This document shows, piece after piece, positions 1-8,733 of a stretch of 64,000 nt of DNA (the stretch's first letter is position 1; each line of letters opens with the position of its first letter). The notes under the pieces were generated by a model, which had not been told where the DNA came from, made no database searches, and saw only the letters and a program-made list of their open reading frames with translations. Origin of the DNA: Bog-473 sp963745175 (GTDB lineage: Bacteria; Actinomycetota; Acidimicrobiia; Acidimicrobiales; RAAP-2); the NCBI GenBank assembly GCA_963745175.1, contig CAVUWK010000008.1:186001-250000 (forward strand), in the 5' to 3' direction. A program made the translations under genes and the position numbers.

Positions 1-815
1 AGATCGTCGAACCGGTACTCGTGGGCCGGCAGGACCTCTTCGACCTTGTAAGGCTCGAGCTTGTCGAGCGATTGGAGGTAGTCACCCAAGGGGTTCGCCC
101 CGGCCTGGGGGTGGAACGGGATGTTCGGGGTGATGCGGGGAAGCACGTGGTCACCAGAGAGCATCAGCTCGTGGCGGGACTCGTAGAAGCACAGGTGGCC
201 CGGCGAGTGCCCCGGCGTCCAGATGGCCTGCAGGTCCCATCCCGGCACCTCCGGCCGCTCCCCGTCCTCGAGCAGCAGATCCGGCACGACGGCGTCGACC
301 AGTGGGCGGACCGGCATGGCCGCATTCCGCAATGGCTCCAGCTCTTCGGGCGGCGCGCCCATGCGACGCAACGCGGCGGCCACGCGGTCGAGCAGGTCAT
401 CGGGCTCGTCGTAGCGGTCGTGAATGAGTTCGGCATCGGCGGGATGGAGCGAGATCCAGGCACCGGAGGCCTCCCGGATCCGGCCCGCCAGCCCGTAGTG
501 GTCCGGGTGGATGTGCGTGACCATGACCCCTTGCACGTCACCGATGTTGCAGCCGGCCTCCTCCATGCCGCCGCTGAGCGCGCCGAAGGCGTCGTCGGTG
601 TTCCAGCCGGCATCAATGAGGTAGGGCCCGCGGTCGGTCTCGAACAGGTAGACCAGCACGTAGCGCAGGGAGTTGTTGGGCAACGGCACCGGAATGCTCC
701 ACAAACCGGGCCGGACCTTCTCGACCCCGGGAAAAGGGTCGTTGGCCGCCGCCGCGCCGCGGGCTCGCTGCGCGTGGGGCGGGTGCGCGTGGGTGTGGCG
801 GGACGTCGAGGTCAC
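1..815 (-). CDS. MBL-fold metallo-hydrolase (3' end beyond window)
   Basis: Metallo-beta-lactamase-fold hydrolase, probably acting on a thioester or other ester; the substrate is unknown. About 271 residues are present and the C-terminus lies off the left edge. The metal-binding motif is clear in the minus-strand frame (VMVTHIHPDHYGLAG, HxHxDH type), preceded by the strand GPYLIDAG and followed near the edge by LPAHEYRF, usual for this fold. The GTG start at 815 overlaps the stop of the upstream acyl-CoA dehydrogenase as GTGA, so the two are translationally coupled. The first 30 residues are low-complexity His/Ala/Arg, so the true start could be slightly downstream. Its place at the end of an acyl-CoA oxidation operon suggests a CoA-thioester hydrolase-like role (inference). 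Confidence 0.85.
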   Translation of the reverse strand, partial: MTSTSRHTHAHPPHAQRARGAAAANDPFPGVEKVRPGLWSIPVPLPNNSLRYVLVYLFETDRGPYLIDAGWNTDDAFGALSGGMEEAGCNIGDVQGVMVTHIHPDHYGLAGRIREASGAWISLHPADAELIHDRYDEPDDLLDRVAAALRRMGAPPEELEPLRNAAMPVRPLVDAVVPDLLLEDGERPEVPGWDLQAIWTPGHSPGHLCFYESRHELMLSGDHVLPRITPNIPFHPQAGANPLGDYLQSLDKLEPYKVEEVLPAHEYRFDD

Positions 816-2002
816 GACTGTCCTCTCGGCTCTCGGGGAAGCCCCAGGCCGCGCTCGGCGATGAGGTTACGCATGATCTCGTTCGATCCTCCTGCGATGG
901 TCCACGCCCGAGCGTAAAGGAAAGCGTCCTGCCAGCGCCCATCCTCGAATGACAGCTCGTCGCCCTCGCCCGCCATGGACCGGGCACCCTGGAACGCCAG
1001 CGCCGCCTCGGCCATCTCGAGGTTCAGCTCGCTGAACCAAATCTTCGACAACGGGGCGTCGGCGGGGGTGATCTCGCCTCTGGCTGCCTTGGTGGCCACG
1101 CGTTGGCCCAGGTGGCGCTGGATACGCGCCCGGGCAGCGAACGCGCCGATCTGCTGACGGACCCCACCGTCGTCGATGGCCGGTCGGCCACCCCGAGAGT
1201 GCCGTCGGGCGACCTCGACGAGCCGGAGCACCGGATCGGCGCCACCACCGCCGCCACCGACACCCGAGCGCTCCTCGGCCAGACTGGCGCCGGCGACGCG
1301 CCAGCCCTCGCCGGGTCCGCCGATCATGTTGGCCGCGGGGACCCGCACCTCGTCGAAGAACACCTCGTTGAAGTCCGTCGTACCAGTCATCTCGCGCAGT
1401 GGTCGCACGTCCACACCGGGGCTCCGCATGTCGAGAATGAACGCCGAGATGCCGGCCGGGCCGTCGACCGGCTCGGTGCGCGCCAGCAGGTAGCCGTAGT
1501 CGGACCATTGGGCCCACGTGCTCCACACCTTCTGGCCCACCACCACGTAGGCGTCGCCGTCGCGCCGGGCTCGGGTCTGGAGCGAGGTGAGATCGCTCCC
1601 GGCGTCCGGCTCACTGAAGAGCTGGGTCCAGATGTGGTCCCCCCGAGCCATCGGCGGCAGGTGCTCGGCACGTTGCTCGTCGGTGCCGAAATGCCTGAGT
1701 GCCCCGGCCACCAGCGGGTTGCCGAGCACGTGCGGCACTCCGGCCGCGCCCAGCTCCTGTTCCAAGATTCGCTGCTCGTACGGATCACCTGGCTCGGAGG
1801 AGAAACGGGCCAGGACGTAGCCGGCGTCGTAGACCGCCCGGACGTAGGCGCGCAGGAGGTCGACGTCCTCGGCCCGGTCGGGCACCCGCAGGCCGGTCCG
1901 CTGTTTCCACGCCAAGGTCGGCCTGTGGTCGGCGAGGAAGGCCCGCAACGTGGCCCGATACTCGTCGTAGCTGTCGGGGATGGGCGGGACGATCACATCC
2001 AC
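812..2002 (-). CDS. Acyl-CoA dehydrogenase family protein (subunit 1)
   Basis: FAD-dependent acyl-CoA dehydrogenase of 396 residues, catalysing alpha,beta-desaturation of an acyl-CoA. The three family domains can be followed: N-terminal helices, a middle beta domain with FSEPDAGSDLTSLQTRA and GQKVWSTWAQWSDYGYLLAR, and a C-terminal helical domain ending WTIAGGSNEIMRNLIAERGLG, where the usual IxxGT/SxEI motif is kept. An odd glycine run (GVGGGGGGADP) interrupts the linker to the last domain. The gene lies 4 nt after another acyl-CoA dehydrogenase. Such pairs often form alpha2beta2 enzymes in actinobacterial steroid side-chain oxidation, so heteromer formation is a reasonable inference. Confidence 0.93.
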   Translation of the reverse strand: MDVIVPPIPDSYDEYRATLRAFLADHRPTLAWKQRTGLRVPDRAEDVDLLRAYVRAVYDAGYVLARFSSEPGDPYEQRILEQELGAAGVPHVLGNPLVAGALRHFGTDEQRAEHLPPMARGDHIWTQLFSEPDAGSDLTSLQTRARRDGDAYVVVGQKVWSTWAQWSDYGYLLARTEPVDGPAGISAFILDMRSPGVDVRPLREMTGTTDFNEVFFDEVRVPAANMIGGPGEGWRVAGASLAEERSGVGGGGGGADPVLRLVEVARRHSRGGRPAIDDGGVRQQIGAFAARARIQRHLGQRVATKAARGEITPADAPLSKIWFSELNLEMAEAALAFQGARSMAGEGDELSFEDGRWQDAFLYARAWTIAGGSNEIMRNLIAERGLGLPREPRGQS

Positions 2003-2006
2003 GGGT

Positions 2007-3152
2007 TCATGCCTCCCCTAGGGGCGCCGCGTCGCCCTCTATCAAGCGGACGAGCCGCTCGCGGTGCCACGCGCCGTCGCCGTAGAGCACCTGGTTGACC
2101 TTGGCCCGCCGAACGAACAGGTGGATGTCGTGTTCCCACGTGAACCCGATGCCGCCGTGGAGTTGGAGCGCCTCGCCACAGAGGTGGGCACCCGTGTCGT
2201 CGACGTATGCGCCCGCCGTGGCCACTGCCTCGGCGGCGTCGGGAAGGTCGTCGCCGAGCGCCAGGGCGGCGTAGTGGGCGGCGGCCCGCATGCCCTCCAA
2301 ATCGAGCAGGAGATCGGCCAGTCGGTGCTTGATGGCCTGGAAGCTGCCGATGGTCCGGCCGAACTGCACACGCTTCTTCGCGTAGTCCACGGTTGAAGAG
2401 AACACGAGGTCGGCGGCACCCACCGACTCGGCCGCCTGCAGCACCGTGGCCACCGAGAGGGAGCGCTCCACCACCGACCACCCTCCCGCCAGCTCCGCCG
2501 TGGCGGGCACGGAAACGGCATCGAGGCGAACTTCGGCAAACCGGCGGGTGAGGTCGAGGCCGGAGAGCACGCGCTCGGAGAGGCCCGCCGTCGGTCGGGG
2601 GACGAGGAGGCAGACGACGCCGTCGCTCTCCGTGTCGTACGCCGTCACGAGGAGCAACGTGGCGTCGGCTGCGGCATGCACGTAGCGGGCCACGCCGTCG
2701 AGCTGCCAACCGCCGCCGACGCGGGTGGCTCGGACGTCGACCGCAGACGGCTCCGGAGACCCGTCGCCACTCAGGCACCAGGCGCACGTCGATTCACCGC
2801 GTGCGATGCGCGGCAGGTGCTCCTTGCCCTGGACGTCTGTACCGAACCGGGTGATCGCATCCGCCACCACATTGCAGGGCAGAAACGGCCCGGGGTTCAG
2901 CTCCCGTCCGAGTTCCTCGGCCAACACGATGAGGTCGACCAGCGGTTGCTCCGTGACGCTGCCGCCCTCGTACCCGGCCGGGATGAGCATCGCCGTCCAG
3001 CCGAGGTCCGCTCCCTGACGCCAGATCCCGGCGTCGAAGAGGTCGGGCTCCTCCAGGGAACGCCGGACTTCGGCCAACGACTGATGCTCGGTGAGGAACC
3101 GCCGCGTGGTCGAGCGCAGAAGCTCCTGGTCTTCGCCGAACCCGAAATCCAT
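2007..3152 (-). CDS. Acyl-CoA dehydrogenase family protein (subunit 2)
   Basis: Second acyl-CoA dehydrogenase, 381 residues. The N-terminal domain starts MDFGFGEDQELLRSTTRRFL, a typical opening for the family. The C-terminal part holds LHGGIGFTWEHDIHLFVRRA, the usual signature before the terminal helix. The open frame extends further upstream, but the ATG at 3152 begins exactly at the family N-terminus and has GAGGAGG about 12 nt upstream, so I reject the longer start. The middle domain is looser than in subunit 1, as expected if only one partner of a heteromer binds FAD tightly. Partner of the gene at 812-2002. Confidence 0.92.
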   Translation of the reverse strand: MDFGFGEDQELLRSTTRRFLTEHQSLAEVRRSLEEPDLFDAGIWRQGADLGWTAMLIPAGYEGGSVTEQPLVDLIVLAEELGRELNPGPFLPCNVVADAITRFGTDVQGKEHLPRIARGESTCAWCLSGDGSPEPSAVDVRATRVGGGWQLDGVARYVHAAADATLLLVTAYDTESDGVVCLLVPRPTAGLSERVLSGLDLTRRFAEVRLDAVSVPATAELAGGWSVVERSLSVATVLQAAESVGAADLVFSSTVDYAKKRVQFGRTIGSFQAIKHRLADLLLDLEGMRAAAHYAALALGDDLPDAAEAVATAGAYVDDTGAHLCGEALQLHGGIGFTWEHDIHLFVRRAKVNQVLYGDGAWHRERLVRLIEGDAAPLGEA

Positions 3153-3189
3153 GCCTAGTGCACGCCTCCTCGAGCCATCATGGCCCGTC

Positions 3190-4759
3190 TCACACGTTGC
3201 GCTCGGCGGCGGCCCAGTACTCCTGGCGCAGGATGCGCTTGTAGAGCTTGCCGCCGTCGGTGCGCGGGAGCTCGTCCCGGAAGTCGACGGTCCGCGGGCA
3301 CTTGTAGCGGCCCATCCGCTGCTGGCAATAGGCGATGAGCTCTTCCGCCAATTCGTCGCTCGGCGCCACTCCGTCCACGAGTTCAACGATGGCCTTCACC
3401 TGCTCACCCCACTCCGGATCCGGGATTCCGATGACGGCGACGTCGCCCACCGAAGGGTGTGCCGAGAGGACCCCCTCCACCTCGGCCGGGTAGATGTTGA
3501 CACCGCCACTGATGATCATGTCCTTGGCCCGGTCGCGGATGAAGAGATAGCCGTCTTCGTCCATGAGGCCGATGTCGCCGAGGGTGAAGGCCTTCCCCCT
3601 GGTGACCGACGCCGTGAGCGCCGGGTCGTCCTTGTAGGCGAACGACGCCTCGCGCTCCGGCTCGAGGTAGACGCCGCCCACCTCGCCGCGCGGGAGCTCG
3701 TTCCCGTCCTCGTCGAGGATCTTGACCTTCATGCCTGCCACCGAACGACCGACCGTTCCGGGCTTCTCTATCCAGCGGTACGGCTTGGCGATGGTGGCCG
3801 CACCCTCCATGCCGCCGTAGGTCTCCCAGATCACCGGGCCCCACCAGTCCATCATCTGCTTCTTCACCTCGAGTGGGCACGGAGCGGCGGAGTGGACGAC
3901 GACCTCGAGACTCGACACGTCGTACCGGTCCTTGATCTCTTGGGGCAGGCGGAGGAAACGGACGAACTGCGTCGGCACCATGTAGGCCGTCGTGACACGG
4001 TGCCGCTCGATGGCGGCCAGGGCCCGCTCGGGGTCGAACTTGCCGAGGATGACGACCGCCTGGCCGACATTCAGCGCGCCCAGGTAGAAACCCTGACAGC
4101 CGCCGTGGTGCATGCCGGCCGAGACCAGGTGCACCCCCGTGAGCGGCTGGAACTGGAAGGCGTGCCCGAAGCTCTTGGCGGCATCCGCGGCGACTGACGG
4201 GTCGATCGTGCGCAGCCCCGGACGGACGACGGCCTTGGGCTGCCCGGTGGTGCCCGAGGAGTAGGCGATGGGCAGGCCGAGCTGGCGGTCCGGAGGCTCT
4301 GTGGTGGGCTGGTCCTTGACGAGCGACTCCTCGGACACGAAGCCCTCGATGTCGCCGCCAACCGAGACCCGGAGCCTGATCGACCCCGTGCCCGACATCT
4401 GGTTCACACGTTCGGCGAAGTCGCGGTGCAGGACCACGGCCACGGCTTCGGAGTGATCGACGATGCGCTGGATCTCAGCTCCCGAGAGGGCCGGATTCAG
4501 ACCGATGGATTGGAACCCGCCTTCCTGCGCGGCCAACTGCCAGCACAGCATGTCGACGTCATTGGGGAGTGCGTAGGCGAAGATGTCACCGGCGCGGAGG
4601 CCCTGCGCCGCGCAGGCCATGGACGAGCCGGTGGGCACGCCCGGCCAACTCCGAAAAGGTCAGGGTGACCCCTGAGGGACAGCCGACGACTGCGGGCTGA
4701 TCTGGATACTCTTCGGCCAGCCACCAGAATCCGAGGCGCCGATCCCAAGGGTGCTTCAT
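3190..4759 (-). CDS. Acyl-CoA synthetase (FadD-like), apparent frameshift near the 5' end
   Basis: AMP-forming acyl-CoA synthetase of the ANL superfamily; it activates a carboxylic acid to its CoA thioester. The main frame, 3190 to about 4612, shows the P-loop-like YSSGTTGQPKAV, the hinge region MIISGGVNIYPAEVEG and the C-terminal lysine in DGGKLYKRIL. The first 50 residues lie in another frame: from the ATG at 4759 the translation reads MKHPWDRRLGFWW, then TFSELAGRAHRLVHGLR, and only then shifts to AQGLRAGDIFAYALP. Removing one G at about 4607-4610 rejoins the two. Without the shift, translation would have to start inside the first domain. Probably a sequencing indel or a recent mutation. 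Confidence 0.88.
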
Positions 4760-4780
4760 CGGGAATAGAGTATACCAATA
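4760..4780. promoter_or_regulatory. Short divergent promoter region with a TATACT box
   Basis: Only 21 bases separate the fadD-like start (minus) and the HAD gene start (plus). The minus strand carries TATACT at 4774-4769, a consensus -10 box that would place initiation almost on the ATG at 4759, as in leaderless actinobacterial transcripts. The plus strand reads TATACC at 4771-4776, just before the ATG at 4781. No convincing -35 element was found at normal spacing. Inferred only. Confidence 0.35.
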
Positions 4781-5248
4781 ATGCCGGCCACCTCCCCCAA
4801 CCAGGGACTCCCTACCGGAGGGGTGACGCCTTCCGACCCGGGCTGCTGGGTGTTCGACGTCGACGGCTGCCTGGTCGACTCGCTCACCGGGACGTCACTC
4901 CGGCCCAGGGCGCGCGAGATCCTGGAGCATCTCGCCGGCTGCACACGGGTCTTCCTGTGGAGCGCCGGCGGAGGCGACTACGCCCGGGACCGGGCCGGAC
5001 AGTTCCGGGTGGACCACCTTTTCAGCGGCTACTTCTCGAAGGAAGATCGTGACGCCGACGGCTGCTACCTGACGACGCATCTTCCCGTTTGCCGCGGCAT
5101 CGCCGTCTTCGTCGACGACCGGCCCGAGGACCTGGCCGCACATGTCGAGGTCATCGGCGTCTCGCCCTACCTGGCGGAGGACCCACACGATCGGGGCCTC
5201 GAGGAGGTGGCCCGGCGGGCCGGACTGAACGCACCCCCGAAGCGATAG
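4781..5248 (+). CDS. HAD-like hydrolase
   Basis: Small soluble protein of 155 residues in the HAD superfamily. Motif I is GCWVFDVDGCLVDS (nucleophile Asp in DVDG), a serine-bearing strand VFLWSAGGGDY serves as motif II, a lysine follows in FSKEDRD, and motif IV is the acidic pair in VFVDDRPEDL. All four catalytic elements are therefore present, but there is almost no cap, so a small phosphoester or protein substrate is possible. It is divergent from fadD and does not belong to the catabolic operon by orientation. The first 20 residues are not conserved-looking, so the start may be a little downstream. Confidence 0.8.
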   Translation: MPATSPNQGLPTGGVTPSDPGCWVFDVDGCLVDSLTGTSLRPRAREILEHLAGCTRVFLWSAGGGDYARDRAGQFRVDHLFSGYFSKEDRDADGCYLTTHLPVCRGIAVFVDDRPEDLAAHVEVIGVSPYLAEDPHDRGLEEVARRAGLNAPPKR

Positions 5249-5291
5249 AGGACACTGTTCTGCCATCCACCGACTTCCGCTCGGCCCTCGT

Positions 5292-6191
5292 TCAAGGGCC
5301 AAGCTCGTCGACGAGACCCCACTCCTGCGCCGTGGTGACGTCGATGGGCGAGCCGGAGAACGCGAGAAGGGCCGTGCGGAGGCGGCCGATGCGGCGGGGC
5401 AGGCTGACCGTCCCGCCCGCGCCCGGCACGAGGCCGAGGCCGATCTCCGGCAGTGCGATCTGCGTGTCCTCCGCGGCGACGATGGTGTCCGTGAAGGCGG
5501 CGAGCTCGATGCCCGACCCCATGCACGCTCCGTGCACGTAGGTCACCGTGTGCTTCTTGAGCCGGGACAACGCGCGCCCGATGCTGCGTTCGAGGCGAAC
5601 GAGGTGCGCCGTCGCCGGATCCGGCCTGGAGCCGAACTCGTCGAGGTCCCCGCCGGCGCAGAAAGCCCTGCCTTCGCCACGTAGCTCGACCCGGGCGACG
5701 CCGGCGTCAGCCGCCGCCAGGACGAGCGCTTCGACGAGCTCGTCGCGCATCAACGCGTCGAGCGCGTTGAGACGCTCCGGCCGGGTCAGGGTGAGCGACA
5801 GGATGTCACCCTCACGGTCAAGCCGCACCCGGGGGCCCTCGTCCCTGTCCGCTCGGGCCGGATGCGCGGCGCGCCAAGCTGCGAACTCGGGCCCGGACTG
5901 GAGGACGGAATAGGCGGCCGACTCCGCCACAAGGCCCTCGTCCACCGAGAGGCGGTGCTGCCCGCGGAGGAGCAGGGCCAGCGTGGTGGCGGCGACAGGG
6001 TGCTCGGCGAGGTTCTCCTCAATCCGGCCGAGCGTCCGGTCGCCGTCCTCGACAACCACATCGCACAGTTCGAACCAGCGGCCGTCGACCGCGCCACGGC
6101 GCAGCCCAACGACGACGAAGGGAAGGCTTCCCAGGCCGTCCTCGGGCATCTCCTCGGGAGCGGACCTCCCTTCTTCGAGGATGACGATCAC
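5292..6191 (-). CDS. Enoyl-CoA hydratase/isomerase family protein with N-terminal extension
   Basis: Crotonase-fold protein, 299 residues. The catalytic core starts near residue 115: oxyanion-hole segment GRAFCAGGDLDEFGS, then VHGACMGSGIELAAFTD and ALPEIGLGLVPGAGGTVSLP with the expected acidic residue. About 110 residues precede the core. That segment (LALLLRGQHRLSVDEGLVAE, then SAAYSVLQSGPEFAAW) itself looks like the C-terminal part of a crotonase, so the order is unusual. The annotated start is GTG at 6191. Twenty-nine further upstream codons are open and protein-like but contain no ATG, GTG or TTG. Likely hydrates or isomerises an enoyl-CoA from the pathway encoded around it. Confidence 0.85.
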   Translation of the reverse strand: MIVILEEGRSAPEEMPEDGLGSLPFVVVGLRRGAVDGRWFELCDVVVEDGDRTLGRIEENLAEHPVAATTLALLLRGQHRLSVDEGLVAESAAYSVLQSGPEFAAWRAAHPARADRDEGPRVRLDREGDILSLTLTRPERLNALDALMRDELVEALVLAAADAGVARVELRGEGRAFCAGGDLDEFGSRPDPATAHLVRLERSIGRALSRLKKHTVTYVHGACMGSGIELAAFTDTIVAAEDTQIALPEIGLGLVPGAGGTVSLPRRIGRLRTALLAFSGSPIDVTTAQEWGLVDELGP

Positions 6192-6288
6192 GGCGCCACT
6201 GCGCTCGGGGCTGACGTCGCTGCGCAGCTCGGCGAGCAGTGATTCGGCGCTGAGGAGTTCGAGGATCGCGAGACGTTACCCTGCCGAC

Positions 6289-7474
6289 GTGGACGACCCC
6301 CTGGTGGAGCGCTGGGCTCAGAGCGGGGCCATGGCACTGACGGGACTTCCCGACGAGCCGTTGGGGCCACCGGACGGCCTGGTGGAGGGGATCGATCGGC
6401 TCACCCGGTCGTTTCCCGGGCTGGACGCCTTGGCGCTCCTCGGCGAGCGCGCGGCGCTGATGGGGCTCTGGCGCCGGGGCGCCACCAGCTGTGGAGGGAG
6501 TTGCCGCCTTCTCCCCGTCGCCGACGGCTTCATGGCCGTGTCCCTGCCGCGTGTCGAAGACATGGAGGCGGTTCCGGCATGGCTCGAGCTCGATGCTGCT
6601 CCGGATTCGGTACCGGCCATGTGGTCCGTCGTCGCGTCGCACCTCCGTCGGCGTGATCCCTCAGACCTCCTGGCGAGGGCGCAGCTCCTCGGTCTACCGG
6701 CGGCACGAGTCGGCGAATCGGCGGATCGGGTCGGCGTGGTGCGGTCGTCCCTCGGTGACGCACCCCCGCAGCCGGGCGCCAGCGACATGGTCGTCGTGGA
6801 CCTGTCGGCGCTCTGGGCAGGGCCATTGTGCGGCGACCTCCTGGCCCGTGCCGGCGCGCACGTCGTGAAGGTCGAGTCGACCCAGCGACCTGATGGCGCC
6901 CGCCGGGGCCCGCAGGAGTTCTTTGACCTGATGAACGGCCGCAAACGGTCGGTCGCGCTGGACCTGCGGGACCGCGCGGGTATCCGGATCTTGCACGACC
7001 TGGTACGACGGGCCGACATCGTCATTGAGGCAAGCCGCCCGCGCGCACTGGCACAGCTCGGGCTGGATGCTCGCGACCTTCTGCGGACCGGCGGACCCCG
7101 CATCTGGATCTCCATCACCGGCTACGGACGCTCCGCCGATGCAGCAAACCGGGTCGCGTTCGGCGACGACGCCGCGGCTGCGGGTGGCCTGGTGGTGTGG
7201 AAGGACGACGTCCCGCTGTTCTGCGCGGATGCTCTGGCTGATCCGGTCACCGGTCTGACTGCAGCCGATGCCTGCCTGCAGGGGCTCGCATCGGGCGGTC
7301 GCTGGCTCCTGGACGTGTCGATGTCGGCCGTGAGCGCAGCGCTGGCGGGGCCGACCCTCCCCGCTCCCCGCGCTGGCGGTGGCCAACCCGCGCGCCCGCC
7401 CGGTCGTGGCCAGGGCGCCGGAGCTGGGCGCCGACACGGCACGGGTGCTCGCTGAGCTCGGGATCGACGCGTGA
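6289..7474 (+). CDS. CaiB/BaiF (family III) CoA-transferase with permuted-looking order; frameshift near 3' end
   Basis: Family III CoA-transferase moving CoA between carboxylic acids. The hallmark N-terminal motif of the family, here VVVDLSALWAGPLCGDLLAR followed by GAHVVKVES, lies at about residue 165 instead of residue 10, so about 160 residues precede it. The nucleotide-fold part then continues (GRKRSVALDLRDRAGIRILH, IWISITGYGRS). At the 3' end the main frame degenerates to PRAGGGQPARPPGRG and stops at 7455, while the frame beginning at about 7371 gives the usual ending LAVANPRARPVVARAPELGA and AELGIDA, with stop at 7474. Dropping one C of the CCCC run near 7366 restores it. Start GTG 6289, divergent from the crotonase gene. 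Confidence 0.82.
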
Positions 7475-7480
7475 ACCCAC

Positions 7481-7500
7481 GCACCCCGCCGGCCGGGTGC
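7481..7500. terminator. Possible bidirectional terminator hairpin
   Basis: GCACCC and GGGTGC form a 6-bp stem around an 8-nt loop, in the 34-base gap between two convergent genes (CoA-transferase end 7474, P450 end 7509). There is no T-run, so this is suggestive only. Confidence 0.4.
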
Positions 7501-7508
7501 GGGTGCTG

Positions 7509-8711
7509 CTACGGAACGACGACGGGAAGCGACTCCCAGCCGCGCACGGTCGACGTGTGAGCCCGCACGGCCTTGTCCCAGTCGACCTCCCAATTGGGAA
7601 AGCGCTTCAGGACTTCGTCGAGCGCGATCCGACCCTCCAACCGGGCCAGGTGACTTCCCAGGCAGAAATGGATCCCGTAGCCGAACGCCAGGTGTTGCTG
7701 CATGGTGCGGTGGACGTCGAATGTGTCGGGTTCGTCGAACTGGCGGTCGTCCCGGTTGGCGGCCCCCGTCATCAACAGCATGACGCTGCCTTCCGGCACC
7801 TTCTCCCCGTAGTGCTCCACGTCACGCGTGACGTAACGGGCCTGGACCGGTGAGGGCGATTCGTAGCGCAGCAGCTCCTCGATGGCTCCGGACACCAGGC
7901 TCGGATCCCGCGCCAGCTCGGCGCGTTGGTCCGGGTGCTCCGCCAACACCTTGCCGGCCCAACCGATGAGGCGCGTCGTGGTCTCGTTGCCGGCGGCTGC
8001 AAGGAGTCCGATGTAGTTCAGGATCTCGTCCCGGGAGAGCCTCCGGACGGTCCCCGTGACGTCCTCGAATTCGGCGTTCAGCAACTCGGTCATGAGATCG
8101 TCGGAGGGATGATCCGCCCGCCAGTCGATGTACTCCGCATACCGGCTGCCATCCATCACGCCGAGCCCTTCGGGCGCGCCCGGGGCCTCCCCCTCGTCGA
8201 GCCGCATTCCCCCGTCGATCTGGTCGCGGATCTCCTCCTGGTCCTCCTCGGGTATGCCCAGGAGCATGCCGATGACCCGCATCGGCATGTCAGCGGCAAG
8301 ATCGTGGATGAAGTCGAACTTCCTCTCGCCCACCAACGGATCGAGGGCCCGGGCACAGAATTCCCGCGCCCGCGGTTCGATCTCGGCCATCCGCCTGGGC
8401 GTGAACACCCGGCTCAGGAGACTCCGGTGCAGGTCATGGGCGGGCGGATCCTCGAACAGGATGACCCCGGGCGGAATTTCCATCCCGCTCTTGATCAGTT
8501 CGAGGACCGATCCCTTCCCTGAGATGTACGTGCCCCAGTCCGTGCTGCAGGCCTTGACGTCGTCGAACCGGCTGAGTGCGTAGAAGTCGTGCATGTCGTT
8601 GTAATAGAGCGGAGCCTCGTCGCGCAGCCGCTTCCACACCGGGTACGGGTCGGCATCGATGTCGAAGTCATACGGGTCGTAGTACCGCTCGCGATCGATC
8701 GCGTTCGTCAT
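7509..8711 (-). CDS. Cytochrome P450
   Basis: Soluble bacterial class I cytochrome P450 of 400 residues; a haem-thiolate monooxygenase needing ferredoxin and reductase partners that are not encoded nearby. Visible landmarks are the I-helix oxygen-activation motif LLAAAGNETTTRLIGW, the ExxR helix EELLRYESPS and the haem loop FGYGIHFCLGSHLARLEGR with its cysteine ligand. ATG start at 8711. It is the last gene of a run of minus-strand genes (amidohydrolase, CoA-transferase, ALDH, SDR, SDR, P450) with small gaps, so it is probably co-transcribed and hydroxylates the pathway substrate or an intermediate. Substrate unknown. Confidence 0.95.
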   Translation of the reverse strand: MTNAIDRERYYDPYDFDIDADPYPVWKRLRDEAPLYYNDMHDFYALSRFDDVKACSTDWGTYISGKGSVLELIKSGMEIPPGVILFEDPPAHDLHRSLLSRVFTPRRMAEIEPRAREFCARALDPLVGERKFDFIHDLAADMPMRVIGMLLGIPEEDQEEIRDQIDGGMRLDEGEAPGAPEGLGVMDGSRYAEYIDWRADHPSDDLMTELLNAEFEDVTGTVRRLSRDEILNYIGLLAAAGNETTTRLIGWAGKVLAEHPDQRAELARDPSLVSGAIEELLRYESPSPVQARYVTRDVEHYGEKVPEGSVMLLMTGAANRDDRQFDEPDTFDVHRTMQQHLAFGYGIHFCLGSHLARLEGRIALDEVLKRFPNWEVDWDKAVRAHTSTVRGWESLPVVVP

Positions 8712-8733
8712 GCCGATCCTCCTTGCAACACCG

